In this document: in pieces, positions 9,675-18,778 of the stretch
How positions within the stretch are numbered: position 1 is the first letter of the stretch
Layout of the letters: each line of letters opens with the position of its first letter
Source of the DNA: an uncultured Roseobacter sp.
GTDB taxonomy: Bacteria; Pseudomonadota; Alphaproteobacteria; Rhodobacterales; Rhodobacteraceae
NCBI RefSeq assembly: GCF_947492555.1
Contig: NZ_CANLNE010000009.1
Span: 1-54,376 of the forward strand
DNA: 54,376 nt
Direction: 5' to 3'
Program-made: the position numbers and the translations under genes
The notes under the pieces: model-generated
The model's database searches: none
Told to the model about the DNA's origin: nothing
The model's input: the letters and a program-made list of their open reading frames with translations, nothing else

Positions 9675-10150
9675 AACCGCAGGACCAGTCTGCTGCCGAC
9701 CCTGCCTCCAAGGCGCATCTGCGCCTCTGGCTCCGGCTGCTGAAAATCAACCGTCTGGTCGAGGCGGAATTGCGCGAACGGCTGCGCCTGAGCTTCGGCA
9801 CCACCCTGCCCCGGTTCGACGTCATGTCGGCGCTCTACCGCAACCCCAAGGGCATGAAGATGAGCGAGCTGTCGCGGCTACTCATGGTCTCCAACGGCAA
9901 TGTCACCGGCATCGTCGACCGGCTGACCGAAGACGGGTTCATGCTGCGCGAGGCGGTGCCCGGAGACCGGCGTGCGGCGCGCGTGCGCCTGACCCGCAAT
10001 GGCATTGCCGAGTTCGAACGACAGGCCGCGGCTCATGAAGAGTGGGTCAGCGAACTCCTGGGCGGGCTCAGCCCCGAAGACACCCGCCGCATGGCAGACG
10101 ATCTGGGCACCGCCTTGACCCTCGACAGGAAGGACGCCGATGATGCGTAA
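9671..10150 (+). CDS. MarR-family transcriptional regulator
   Basis: A 159-residue winged-helix MarR protein. The recognition region [20 protein letters not shown] is followed by the wing [20 protein letters not shown]. The start overlaps the SDR stop (ATGA) and the 3' end overlaps the next gene by 11 bases, so it is embedded in the catabolic operon. It is the natural candidate to bind the double palindrome at 6582-6611 and to be released by a CoA thioester or anthranilate. The ligand is inference. Confidence 0.92.
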   Translation: MKPQDQSAADPASKAHLRLWLRLLKINRLVEAELRERLRLSFGTTLPRFDVMSALYRNPKGMKMSELSRLLMVSNGNVTGIVDRLTEDGFMLREAVPGDRRAARVRLTRNGIAEFERQAAAHEEWVSELLGGLSPEDTRRMADDLGTALTLDRKDADDA

Positions 10151-10943
10151 ACCGCCACAGCATTTCCACTGCGCCATCAGCGACCGCATCGCCACCATCG
10201 CCCTCGACCGCCCGGAGCGGAAAAACCCGCTGACCTTCGACAGCTATGCCGAGCTGCGCGACTGGTTCCGCGATCTGGTCTACGCGGAGGATGTGGACGC
10301 GGTGATCTTTGCCTCCAACGGTGGCAATTTCAGCTCCGGCGGTGACGTACACGACATCATCGGCCCGCTGACCCGCATGACCATGAAGGAACTGCTCACC
10401 TTCACCCGCATGACCGGCGATCTGGTCAAGGCCATGGTCAATTGCGGCAAACCGGTGATTGCCGCCATCGACGGCATCTGCGTCGGTGCGGGCGCGATCA
10501 TCGCCATGGCGTCGGACCTGCGCATTGCCACGCCCGAGGCGAAAACCGCCTTCCTCTTTACGCGCGTCGGATTGGCCGGCTGCGACATGGGCGCCTGTGC
10601 GATCCTGCCGCGGATCATCGGACAGGGCCGCGCGGCGGAACTGCTCTACACGGGCCGGTCGATGAGCGCCGAGGAAGGCCACGCCTGGGGCTTTCACAAC
10701 CGTCTCGTGCCCGCCCAAGACCTCACCGCCGCGGCGCGCAGCCTTGCCGAACGGATCGTTGCAGGCCCGAATTTCGCGCATATGATGACCAAGACGATGC
10801 TGGCGCAGGAATGGTCCATGTCCATCGAACAGGCCATCGAGGCCGAAGCGCAGGCGCAGGCGATCTGCATGCAGACCGGCGATTTCGAACGGGCCTACAC
10901 CGCCTTCGTCGCCAAGGAAAAACCGGTGTTCGAGGGCGATTGA
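10140..10943 (+). CDS. Crotonase-superfamily protein with unusual active site
   Basis: A 267-residue crotonase fold protein. The oxyanion loops are present ([30 protein letters not shown]). However, the two glutamates that hydrate enoyl-CoA are replaced: GGCEL is GAGAI, and the PE dyad region reads [13 protein letters not shown]. It is therefore unlikely to be a plain enoyl-CoA hydratase. Related crotonases hydrolyse C-C bonds or open alicyclic rings, which would suit a pathway that must cleave the reduced aminobenzoyl-CoA ring. It sits between MarR and an acyl-CoA dehydrogenase, with overlapping ends on both sides. The reaction is inference. Confidence 0.85.
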   Translation: MMRKPPQHFHCAISDRIATIALDRPERKNPLTFDSYAELRDWFRDLVYAEDVDAVIFASNGGNFSSGGDVHDIIGPLTRMTMKELLTFTRMTGDLVKAMVNCGKPVIAAIDGICVGAGAIIAMASDLRIATPEAKTAFLFTRVGLAGCDMGACAILPRIIGQGRAAELLYTGRSMSAEEGHAWGFHNRLVPAQDLTAAARSLAERIVAGPNFAHMMTKTMLAQEWSMSIEQAIEAEAQAQAICMQTGDFERAYTAFVAKEKPVFEGD

Positions 10944-12085
10944 TGGCAGACAAGAGCTTTCTCGATTGGCCGTTTTTCGACGGCAAGCACCGCGCCCTCG
11001 CCGCATGGATCGACGACTGGGCAGCGCGTGCCACGCAGCAAATCGACCACGCGGACACCGATGCCGCCTGCCGCGCGCTGGTCGCGGCGATGGGACAAGA
11101 AACATTTCTCGAACACGCCGCCCCGCAAGGCCCCGCCTTTGATGTGCGCGCCCTCTGCCTGATCCGGGAGACCCTGGCGCGCCACGACGGGCTCGCGGAT
11201 TTCGCCTTCGCCATGCAGGGTCTGGGCACGGGCGCGCTCACGCTCTTTGGCACGCATGCGCAAAAGGAGGCCTGGCTGCCCAAGGTCCGCAGCGGTGAGG
11301 CCATCGCCGCCTTTGCGCTGACCGAACCGCAGTCGGGCTCGGACGTGGCCAATGCCACCATGACGGCCACACGCGACGGTGATGACTACATCCTGAACGG
11401 TGAAAAGACGTGGATTTCCAACGGCGGGATCGCCGATGTCTACACGGTCTTTGCCCGCACCGGCGACGGCCCCGGCGCGCGCGGGCTCTCGGCTTTCGTC
11501 GTGCCCGCAGACCTGCCCGGATTCGAGGTGACAGAGCGGCTCGAGGTGATCGCCCCGCACCCCCTCGCCACGCTCAGCTTCTCGGATGTCCGCCTGCCCG
11601 CCTCCGCCCGCATCGGCGACAGCGGCGCGGGGTTCAAGATTGCCATGTCGGTGCTCGATGTCTTCCGATCCACCGTGGCGGCGGCGGCTCTGGGCTTTGC
11701 CCGCCGCGCGCTGGACGAGAGCCTGACCCGCATCCAGACCCGCAAAATACAGGGCGCGCCGCTGGCTGACCTGCAGATCGTGCAGGGCCATATCGCGGAT
11801 ATGGCGCTCGATATCGACGCCAGCGCCCTGCTCGTCTACCGCGCGGCCTGGGCCAAGGACAGTGGCGCGCCGCGTGTCACCCGCGAGGCGGCCATGGCCA
11901 AGCTGTTCAGCACCGATCAGGCCCAGAAAGTCATCGACACCGCGGTACAGCTGCACGGCGGCGACGGCGTGCGCAAGGGTCAGAAGGTCGAAGAGCTTTA
12001 CCGCGATATCCGCGCCCTGCGCATCTACGAGGGCGCCTCGGATGTGCAGCGCGTGATCATTGCGCGTCAAACCATGGGCACGTAA
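10943..12085 (+). CDS. Acyl-CoA dehydrogenase
   Basis: FAD-dependent acyl-CoA dehydrogenase of 380 residues. The start ATG at 10943 shares a base with the preceding stop (TGATG). Motifs in order: [61 protein letters not shown], and near the C-terminus [10 protein letters not shown], whose glutamate is at the catalytic-base position of medium-chain enzymes. It probably oxidises an alicyclic or ring-opened CoA ester in the aminobenzoyl-CoA route and passes electrons to ETF. A longer frame upstream lies inside the crotonase gene and is rejected. Confidence 0.92.
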   Translation: MADKSFLDWPFFDGKHRALAAWIDDWAARATQQIDHADTDAACRALVAAMGQETFLEHAAPQGPAFDVRALCLIRETLARHDGLADFAFAMQGLGTGALTLFGTHAQKEAWLPKVRSGEAIAAFALTEPQSGSDVANATMTATRDGDDYILNGEKTWISNGGIADVYTVFARTGDGPGARGLSAFVVPADLPGFEVTERLEVIAPHPLATLSFSDVRLPASARIGDSGAGFKIAMSVLDVFRSTVAAAALGFARRALDESLTRIQTRKIQGAPLADLQIVQGHIADMALDIDASALLVYRAAWAKDSGAPRVTREAAMAKLFSTDQAQKVIDTAVQLHGGDGVRKGQKVEELYRDIRALRIYEGASDVQRVIIARQTMGT

Positions 12086-12111
12086 CCCATTCATTTGAAA
12101 GGAAATACACC

Positions 12112-12561
12112 ATGATCGATCTGAAGAAAGGCATCACCAAAAACGGCGCAGGTTTTAACGGCACCGAATGGAACATCCTCGGTCAGGCCTATTTCCCCAA
12201 GGCGATCTGCGACACCACCTTTGCCTTCGAGACCAATTCGAACCCGGGCGACTTCGTGCCCGTGCACATCCACCCCACGCAGGACGAATTCATCCTCGTG
12301 CAGGAAGGCGAGCTGGATCTGAAACTCGACGGGGTCTGGTCCAAGGCCTATCCCGGTGACGTCGTCCGCATGCCCAAGGGGATCCCCCACGGCTATTTCA
12401 ACAAATCCGACAAACCCTGCCGCGCGCTCTTCTGGGTCTCCCCCATGGGCAAGCTTAAGGATCTCTTCGATCAGTTGCACAATCTCTCCGACCCAGAGGA
12501 AGCCGCGCGCATCTCTGCCGAGCATGACGTCGATTTCCTGCCGCCCGAAGCCAACGAGTGA
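12112..12561 (+). CDS. Cupin-domain protein
   Basis: Small beta-barrel cupin of 149 residues. It has a recognisable metal-binding cluster HIHPTQDEFILVQEGELDL and the second motif PKGIPHGYFN. The 26-bp gap from the dehydrogenase carries GAAAGGAAA before the start. Cupins in aromatic CoA clusters may be isomerases, dioxygenases or small-molecule sensors. The conserved place between the dehydrogenase and ligase suggests a catabolic role, but no reaction can be assigned. Confidence 0.85.
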   Translation: MIDLKKGITKNGAGFNGTEWNILGQAYFPKAICDTTFAFETNSNPGDFVPVHIHPTQDEFILVQEGELDLKLDGVWSKAYPGDVVRMPKGIPHGYFNKSDKPCRALFWVSPMGKLKDLFDQLHNLSDPEEAARISAEHDVDFLPPEANE

Positions 12562-12564
12562 ACC

Positions 12565-14184
12565 ATGCTGGGTCCGTCCGCACATACCGACACCTTCGCC
12601 CGGGACAACCTGCCGCCGCCAGACGCGCAGCCCGAATTTCTGCTGGAGGGGTTCGATTATCCCGACCGGCTGAACGCCGCGGTGGAACTGACCGATGCGG
12701 TTGTCGCGAAAGGCATGGGCGACAACACGGCGCTGATCGGCAACGGGCGGCGGCGGACGTATAAGGAGCTCAGCGACTGGACCAACCGGCTGGCCCATGC
12801 GCTGGTCGAGGATCTCAAGATCAAGCCGGGCAACCGGGTGTTGATCCGCTCGGCGAACAACCCCGCGATGGTGGCCTGCTGGCTGGCGGCGACCAAGGCG
12901 GGGGCGGTGGTGGTCAACACCATGCCGATGCTGCGCGCGGGCGAGCTCGGCCAGATCGTCGACAAGGCAGAGATCACCCACGCGCTCTGCGACACGCGGC
13001 TGATGGACGAGATGGTCGCCTGCGCCAAGGACTCGACCTTTCTGAAATCTGTGGTGGGGTTCGACGGCACCTCCAACCACGACGCGGAACTCGACCGGTT
13101 GGCGCTTGAAAAACCAGTGCAGTTCGAGGCGGTGGAGACCGGGCGGGATGATGTGGCGCTTTTGGGCTTCACCTCCGGCACAACCGGCGATCCCAAAGCC
13201 ACGATGCATTTCCACCGAGATCTGCTGATCATCGCCGATGGCTACGCGCGCGAAGTTCTGGGCGTGGTGCCTGAGGATATCTTTGTCGGCTCCCCGCCCC
13301 TGGCTTTCACCTTCGGGCTCGGCGGGCTGGCGATCTTCCCCCTGCGGTTTGGCGCGGCGGCCACCCTGCTGGAAACCGCCTCGCCGCCGAACATGATCGA
13401 CATTATCGAGAAGTATCGCGCCACGGTCTGTTTCACCGCGCCCACCGCCTACCGCGCGATGATGCGCGCCATGGACGAGGGCGCGGACCTCTCCAGCCTG
13501 CGCGCTGCCGTCTCCGCTGGCGAGACCCTGCCCGGCCCGGTCTATGACGAATGGATATCGAAAACCGGCAAGCCCATGCTCGACGGGATCGGCGCGACGG
13601 AGATGCTGCATATCTTCATCTCCAACCGCTTCGATGACCATAAACCCGCCTGTACCGGCAAACCCGTCACCGGCTACCAGGTCCGCCTGATCGATGAGAA
13701 CGGCACCGAGGTGCCCACCGGCACGCCGGGGCGTCTGGCCGTCAAGGGGCCGACAGGATGCCGGTACCTCGCGGACAAACGCCAGTCCCTTTACGTGCAG
13801 GACGGGTGGAACGTCACCGGCGACACCTTCGTGATGGACGCCGAGGGCTACCTGCATTTCGCCGCGCGGAATGACGATATGATCGTCTCCTCCGGCTACA
13901 ATATCGCGGGGCCGGAGGTGGAGGCCGCCCTTCTGTCCCATGACGCGGTGGTGGAATGCGGCGTGATCGGTGTGCCCGACCCAGAGCGCGGGCATATCGT
14001 CGAGGCGCACATCGTACTGGCCGAGGGCGTGGCCCCGGATCAGACCACCGCACAGGCGCTGCAGGAGCATGTCAAGGCAACCATCGCGCCCTATAAATAC
14101 CCAAGGTCCGTCCGGTTTATCACAGCCTTGCCCAAGACGCAGACCGGCAAGATACAGCGGTTCCGGCTGAAAGAGGACCCTTAG
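12565..14184 (+). CDS. 2-aminobenzoate (anthranilate)-CoA ligase
   Basis: Acyl-adenylate-forming ligase of 539 residues of the benzoate-CoA ligase type. It has the phosphate loop GFTSGTTGDPKATMHFHRD, the mid-domain IGATEMLHIFISN, the hinge region TGDTFVMDAEGYLHFAARND and the C-terminal catalytic lysine in PKTQTGKIQRF. It would activate anthranilate made by KynU to anthraniloyl-CoA, using ATP and CoA in the cytoplasm. This substrate is inferred from the kynAU and monooxygenase/reductase neighbours; benzoate or salicylate cannot be excluded by sequence alone. It starts 4 bases after the cupin stop. Confidence 0.9.
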   Translation: MLGPSAHTDTFARDNLPPPDAQPEFLLEGFDYPDRLNAAVELTDAVVAKGMGDNTALIGNGRRRTYKELSDWTNRLAHALVEDLKIKPGNRVLIRSANNPAMVACWLAATKAGAVVVNTMPMLRAGELGQIVDKAEITHALCDTRLMDEMVACAKDSTFLKSVVGFDGTSNHDAELDRLALEKPVQFEAVETGRDDVALLGFTSGTTGDPKATMHFHRDLLIIADGYAREVLGVVPEDIFVGSPPLAFTFGLGGLAIFPLRFGAAATLLETASPPNMIDIIEKYRATVCFTAPTAYRAMMRAMDEGADLSSLRAAVSAGETLPGPVYDEWISKTGKPMLDGIGATEMLHIFISNRFDDHKPACTGKPVTGYQVRLIDENGTEVPTGTPGRLAVKGPTGCRYLADKRQSLYVQDGWNVTGDTFVMDAEGYLHFAARNDDMIVSSGYNIAGPEVEAALLSHDAVVECGVIGVPDPERGHIVEAHIVLAEGVAPDQTTAQALQEHVKATIAPYKYPRSVRFITALPKTQTGKIQRFRLKEDP

Positions 14185-14224
14185 GTGACCCGACATTTCA
14201 ATTTTCCAAATAAGAAGAGACGCC

Positions 14225-14623
14225 ATGCCAAACCGCATCATTGATCCCGACGAGTGGGCCCCTGCAAAGGGCTATGCCAATGGCGTCCTGACGGACGATG
14301 GCCACCTCTTTGTCGGCGGCCAGATCGGGTGGAACGCCGCGCAAAAATTCGAGACACATGACTTTATCGGGCAGATGACCCAGGCCCTGCGCAACATTCT
14401 GCAGGTTGTCGAAGAGGCCGGTGGTGCGGCGGCCGATATCACCCGACTTACGTGGTATGTAACTGATAAAAAAGAGTACTTATTGCGTCAGAGCGAAGTA
14501 GGTACCGCCTATCGCAGCGTGTTGGGGCGCCATTTCCCGGCCATGACCATGGTTGTCGTTGCGGATCTGATCGAAGATGAGGCGCTGGTCGAGATCGAGG
14601 CGACCGCCGTTTTGCCCAGCTAA
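14225..14623 (+). CDS. RidA-family enamine/imine deaminase
   Basis: A 132-residue Rid/YjgF-family protein (VGGQIGWNAAQKFETHDFIG; LTWYVTDKKEY; FPAMTMVVVADL; VEIEATAVLPS). Family members hydrolyse reactive enamines and imines to ketones and ammonia. As the last gene of the operon it fits the release of the amino nitrogen from the de-aromatised 2-aminobenzoyl-CoA intermediate, which is itself an enamine. AAGAAGAG precedes the start. The 40-bp gap holds ATTTCAA (14191-14197), a half-site like those at 6582, though no full palindrome. Confidence 0.9.
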   Translation: MPNRIIDPDEWAPAKGYANGVLTDDGHLFVGGQIGWNAAQKFETHDFIGQMTQALRNILQVVEEAGGAAADITRLTWYVTDKKEYLLRQSEVGTAYRSVLGRHFPAMTMVVVADLIEDEALVEIEATAVLPS

Positions 14624-14904
14624 CTCGCGGGCAATTTCATCGACCCTGACCACTCATCCTGCCAGTGCGACCCCCTCGCGCACGCTGCCTTTTTCTGCGC
14701 GGCCCAATACATTTGATTTTTTGGAAATCATGAAATTTCTCCCGGTGGAAACGGACGGCCCTCGTCACCTCTTCGGGCAGGAAAGCCAAGCCGGCTCAAC
14801 GCAAAATACATGGCTCCAACTCATCCGGACAAACCACAACCCTTCGGAATATTGCCCGATGTATGGACCGTGAAACCTGCACACATCAAAGAGACACCGC
14901 GGAA
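14624..14904. other. Intergenic region after the anthraniloyl-CoA operon
   Basis: No supportable gene. The stretch is locally AT-rich (around 14708-14745, ATTTGATTTTTTGGAAATC) and contains no strong hairpin with a T-run. With the next short gene it separates the catabolic operon from the LysR gene at 15208. Confidence 0.45.
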
Positions 14905-15078
14905 TTAAAGCCAATGATGGCCAAACGAACGCCGTTTCTCAAGCTGCTTATGATCAGTTAACCCAATGTCTCTGCGCATGTGATCTGACAGATCAAGAGC
15001 GCGATGGCTGCGATAGGAAGTCCGCCAGAAACCACCGGATGACAGCTTAAAAAGCCTCAAAAAATGTAGTTTTTTCAT
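14905..15078 (-). CDS. DUF1127 small protein
   Basis: A 57-residue basic protein whose C-terminal half matches the DUF1127 pattern: RSHRALDLSDHMRRDIGLTD, then KQLEKRR. Such short arginine-rich proteins are common in Rhodobacteraceae, and some act in RNA or phosphate metabolism; the role here is unknown. Longer in-frame starts exist at 15099 and 15192. I chose 15078 because AGAAAG lies just upstream and family members are short. It is divergent from the LysR gene. A second DUF1127 protein lies at 53084. Confidence 0.6.
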   Translation of the reverse strand: MKKLHFLRLFKLSSGGFWRTSYRSHRALDLSDHMRRDIGLTDHKQLEKRRSFGHHWL

Positions 15079-15085
15079 AGCTTTC

Positions 15086-15094
15086 TGGTATAAT
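15086..15094 (+). promoter_or_regulatory. Extended -10 promoter element upstream of the LysR gene
   Basis: TGGTATAAT is a perfect TATAAT with a TGn extension, in the region between the DUF1127 gene and the LysR gene at 15208. No good -35 box is visible, as is usual for extended -10 promoters. The leader to the LysR start would be about 105 bases. Confidence 0.5.
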
Positions 15095-15207
15095 CTCATA
15101 CTGACACCATGGATTCCAAGTGGGACTGATTCACAGCTCCAAAATGCGCTGAAGTCAGATGTATTCCCAACAAATCCATGGCATAGAGACATAAGTGAGA
15201 TTTATCG

Positions 15208-16104
15208 ATGACACGATCACCTCTCCCACCGCTGGCTGCCATTCGCGTTTTCGAAGCAGCTGCACGTTACGGTAACTTCACCACCGCCGCCGCCGAGCTT
15301 GGAATGACGCAGGCCGCCGTCAGCTATCAGATCAAAGTACTGGAAGACCGCGTCGGTGCTTCGCTTTTTCATCGCAAACCGCGCGGCGTTCAGGTGACCG
15401 AGGTCGGGGCCCGGTTTTCGGATCGGATGACCGCATCGCTGGACATGATCGCCGAGGCATACGCGGAGGCAAAAGGCACAACGCAGGGCACCTTGTCGAT
15501 CAGTGTCATTCCGACGTTCGCCACAAATTTCCTCGCCCGGCGGCTTGGCGGATTTCAATTGGCCAACCCCGACATCGCCGTTCGGATAGAAGTTGGCGAA
15601 ACACTGGTGGATTTTAACGCCAGCAGTTTTGATGTCGCCATTCGGGGCGGCAAGGGAAACTGGCCTGGCTTGACCTGCCATAAAATCATGGAAACCGCCT
15701 TCACCCCAATGTTGAGTCCGGCCTTGGCCGACTCGATTGGCGGGGTTTCGGACCCGGAAGATCTCCTGAAGCTTCCGATCCTTGCCCATTCCGATCCGTG
15801 GTGGCGGATGTGGTTTGATGCGGTCGGCGTTGGCTTGGCCAATTTGCCTAACCGCACAGTGCAAAACTTCGGACCTCAGGTCATTGAAGCCAACGCCGCG
15901 ATGGCCGGTCATGGGGTTGCGATGCTGACGCCCGCCTTTTTCCGCGATGAGGTTGACCTGGGGTTGCTGACCCGACCCTTTGATCTGACCTGCGATGATG
16001 GCAGCGCTTATTGGCTGACCTATCCCGAAAGTCGGCGCAATTCACCCAAGATCCGCGGCTTCCGCAAATGGCTGGATGGGGAAATGGCCAGCTTCAACTG
16101 CTGA
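15208..16104 (+). CDS. LysR-family transcriptional regulator (GcvA-like)
   Basis: A 298-residue LysR regulator of the GcvA/AmpR-like branch, beginning PPLAAIRVFEAAARYGNFTT. The HTH is AAELGMTQAAVSYQIKVLED, followed by the wing GASLFHRKPRGVQVTE. The effector domain carries FDVAIRGGKGNWPGL. The target is not evident: neither neighbour is an obvious metabolic operon, so it may act on a distant locus or on the RTX gene. A strong terminator follows directly. Confidence 0.9.
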   Translation: MTRSPLPPLAAIRVFEAAARYGNFTTAAAELGMTQAAVSYQIKVLEDRVGASLFHRKPRGVQVTEVGARFSDRMTASLDMIAEAYAEAKGTTQGTLSISVIPTFATNFLARRLGGFQLANPDIAVRIEVGETLVDFNASSFDVAIRGGKGNWPGLTCHKIMETAFTPMLSPALADSIGGVSDPEDLLKLPILAHSDPWWRMWFDAVGVGLANLPNRTVQNFGPQVIEANAAMAGHGVAMLTPAFFRDEVDLGLLTRPFDLTCDDGSAYWLTYPESRRNSPKIRGFRKWLDGEMASFNC

Positions 16105-16125
16105 CCTCACCCAGATGAAAAACAA

Positions 16126-16155
16126 GCGCCGCGCGAAAATCGCGCGGCGCTTTTC
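16126..16155 (+). terminator. Rho-independent terminator after the LysR gene
   Basis: An 11-base GC-rich stem, GCGCCGCGCGA (16126-16136) with TCGCGCGGCGC (16140-16150), has a 3-base AAA loop and is followed by TTTTC. It is the clearest intrinsic terminator in the window. Confidence 0.88.
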
Positions 16156-16200
16156 GGTTGGAGTGCGGGGGCGACGCTTTCCAACCACTCCCAATGTACA

Positions 16201-16241
16201 CGCAAACCCGGAATCCAAAGGCAGAAGGTGCCGGGTTTGCG
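16201..16241 (-). terminator. Hairpin at the 3' end of the RTX gene
   Basis: CGCAAACCCGG (16201-16211) and CCGGGTTTGCG (16231-16241) form an 11-base perfect stem with a 19-base loop, 14 bp beyond the RTX stop codon. There is no T-run on the minus strand, so it may be a terminator or an mRNA-stabilising stem. Confidence 0.5.
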
Positions 16242-16255
16242 CGTTGGAGGGATTC

Positions 16256-18241
16256 TTAAAACACGAAGTTGTCGCCTGACAGATCACCGGCATTCAACCC
16301 GCCCCACGGCGGTGGGCCACCGTCGCCCTCACCGAATTCAAAGATTGAGCCATCATTGATCTTGGCTGCAAATTCTTCCGTGTCCACGTTCCGGAATCTT
16401 GCAATCCATTGCAAACCCTCTTCGGCGGTTTCTGCGGCAAGGTAGGTGTCAGGGCCAAATCCAATAACGGTGAGCATATCCGAAAGCTGGGTTTTTTTGG
16501 TCAGGTCCGATTGCGCAAGAAACCCGGCTTCGAATGCCAGGATATCCACGCCCAGTTCGAAATCGGAAATATCCGCGTATCCGACACCGCCACCGGTCGC
16601 CTTCCACAGGAAGGTATCCGCGCCAAGACCACCAGTGAGCTCATTGTACCCATCACCGCCTGACAGCACGTCATTGCCCATGCCGCCATTCAGCACATCG
16701 TCGTCCTCGCCACCGTCCAGCGAATCCTCACCATAGCCGCCGTTCAGAGTGTCTTCCCCGTCGCGGCCCCAAAGTCTGTCATTGCCGCCTTCGCCGTCCG
16801 CCACGTCGTTGCCCGACCCACCGTCAATGTAGTCGTTTCCGGTGCGGCCTTTGATCACGTCGTTATGGTTCCCGGCATAGACTGTATCATTGCCACTGCC
16901 AGCGTCGATCGTGTCATTGCCGCTGCCGCCATCAATCGTGTCGTTGCCCTCGCCGCCTTCGATGTCATCGTTGCCGCTGGCGCCGTAGATGTCGTCATGA
17001 CCATCCCCGCCTTCGAGGGTATCCCAGCCCCCCCCGCCGTCAATTTCATCGTTGCCGTCACCGCCCTGGACCAGATCATGCGCACTGTCGCCGAATAGTG
17101 TATCGTTGCCCTCACCACCCGAGAGCGTGTCATTTCCGGACCCGCCATAGGCCAGGTCTTCACCGTCGCCGCCCGAGATGTAGTCATTCTCGCTGTAGCC
17201 GCTCAGAGTATCGTTCCCGGCGTTGCCATAGATCGTGTCCTCGCCTTCGAGACCGTGCACCTCGTCATCGCCCGAACCGGTCATCAGCAGATTGCCGTCA
17301 GCGTCGCCCACAACGATTGCATTGCTACCGCCTGTCACGACCACGTTCTGAATATCAGAGAGCGAGTCGTTGCCAAGCGCGCCGCTGCTTGAGCCGTTGT
17401 AGAGCTGAACGATGATGTCACCGACCACGCCACTGGTGTCGTAGATCGCGGTATTGATGCCCTGACCGCCCTGAAGCGTATCGTTGCCCTCACCGCCTTC
17501 CATCCAGTCACTGCCGCTATTACCGCGCAGCAGGTCATCGCCTTCTCCACCGTCCATGTCGTCGTTACCACTGCCGCCATAAAGACGGTCGTCACCCTCT
17601 CCGCCGTCAAGCGTATCGTTGTTTGCGCCGCCGGACAGGGTGTCATTGTCATCACCCCCGTAAATCAGATCATCACCCGAGTTCCCCATCAGGGAATCGT
17701 CGCCTTCAGCTCCGTCGATCGTATCCTCGCCATTGCCACCGCGGACCGTGTCATCGCCGGACCCGCCTTGAAGCAGGTCACTGCCATCCCGCCCTTCGAT
17801 CACATCATCCCCGTAAGAGCCCCGAATCCAGTTCTGCGCATCACTGCCGAGCAGCGTGTCGTCACCATGACCACCCGCTAGGTTCTCGATCGAGTTGTAT
17901 CGCTCCTCCGCCGAATAGTTCACGAGCAGCGGCTCACCTGTCTCGGTGCTGTAGATCGTCACGCTCAGACCGTGAATGGTGCCGATGCCGGTCGCCAGAT
18001 CGGCGCTGATGTTGAATTCGGTGGAACCATAGTCCACCCTGTCGATCCCGGTGCCGCCATAATAGTAATGGTTGAGGCCATAGCGGTGCTGCTCGGACGG
18101 ATCAAAATCATACCGGAAAGTGTCGTTTCCACCGAGACTCAAAAACCAGCCATTCGAGGGACCTTCGAACCAGGGCGGCAGATTGTTAATGTCGATATAG
18201 TCATCCAGATGAGTTCCGTAAAATGGGCTGGGGGCAGGCAC
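16256..18241 (-). CDS. RTX (haemolysin-type) calcium-binding secreted protein
   Basis: A 661-residue acidic protein with about 40 nonapeptide repeats of the GGxGxDxLx type in two arrays: about 16 repeats, a short non-repeat stretch, then about 24. These form calcium-filled beta-rolls outside the cell. A C-terminal region of about 110 residues ends in DLSGDNFVF, fitting the uncleaved signal of type I secretion substrates. The exporter at 24504-27541 is the likely partner. The GTG at 18241 is preferred because AGGAGAG lies just upstream; an earlier GTG at 18277 would add 12 residues but has no such site. No enzymatic domain is recognised in the N-terminal ~120 residues. Confidence 0.88.
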   Translation of the reverse strand: MPAPSPFYGTHLDDYIDINNLPPWFEGPSNGWFLSLGGNDTFRYDFDPSEQHRYGLNHYYYGGTGIDRVDYGSTEFNISADLATGIGTIHGLSVTIYSTETGEPLLVNYSAEERYNSIENLAGGHGDDTLLGSDAQNWIRGSYGDDVIEGRDGSDLLQGGSGDDTVRGGNGEDTIDGAEGDDSLMGNSGDDLIYGGDDNDTLSGGANNDTLDGGEGDDRLYGGSGNDDMDGGEGDDLLRGNSGSDWMEGGEGNDTLQGGQGINTAIYDTSGVVGDIIVQLYNGSSSGALGNDSLSDIQNVVVTGGSNAIVVGDADGNLLMTGSGDDEVHGLEGEDTIYGNAGNDTLSGYSENDYISGGDGEDLAYGGSGNDTLSGGEGNDTLFGDSAHDLVQGGDGNDEIDGGGGWDTLEGGDGHDDIYGASGNDDIEGGEGNDTIDGGSGNDTIDAGSGNDTVYAGNHNDVIKGRTGNDYIDGGSGNDVADGEGGNDRLWGRDGEDTLNGGYGEDSLDGGEDDDVLNGGMGNDVLSGGDGYNELTGGLGADTFLWKATGGGVGYADISDFELGVDILAFEAGFLAQSDLTKKTQLSDMLTVIGFGPDTYLAAETAEEGLQWIARFRNVDTEEFAAKINDGSIFEFGEGDGGPPPWGGLNAGDLSGDNFVF

Positions 18242-18778
18242 GCTGTCTCTCCTTGGTATTAAACCATTTAAATTCACACGCTGAGAATGCGGGCACGGAT
18301 CGGCCCGGCGTCAGCTCTCTTGTGACGTACCGATTGAAGGCAATGCGCGGAACCCGCAGCGCTGCAAGCAGGTCATGCGCTGGCGCAAGACGTAACGTGA
18401 CTTTGGAAAAAGTGCTTAAGTTTCAGAGAGTTTTGGACCTGCGGAGGGTATCCTCATTTTTCGGGGCAAACCTCTGCTCCCGGCGCTCTGGCGCTGCGTC
18501 AGGACATGGGCGGCCGAGGCTTCGATGGGCGATAGCGCGGCCTCTTCGAACACCTGCGACCCGTTGCCTGATTGCTCAAATCACCCCGGCCCGCAGTCAC
18601 CGCATGAGGTCCCGCGTTATGTGCATTTTTGCCAGACCCTCATGCAATTCTGCAGGTTGTCCGAAACACACGTAAAACCTAGACTCCGGCATGGGCGCAG
18701 ATACCAGCTTTTCATCATGACGAATGAACCGCGTTATTGGATGGACCCGCAATTGGAAGACCAGGTGGAGCGAATTCA
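18242..18778. other. Intergenic region between the RTX and globin genes
   Basis: About 540 bases that must hold the divergent promoters of the RTX protein and the globin. Short frames occur on both strands but have no ribosome binding sites or motifs. I could not identify a convincing operator or RNA element. Confidence 0.45.

Noticed and set aside
12091-14241. 716-codon reverse frame opposite the cupin and CoA ligase genes
   Set aside because: Long open antisense frames are common in high-GC genes. It spans two real forward genes and shows no recognisable family.
16201-18300. Tandem DNA repeats in 16.6-17.9 kb read as a CRISPR or satellite array
   Set aside because: The periodicity is 27 bases and comes from nonapeptide RTX codons; repeats are degenerate and coding.
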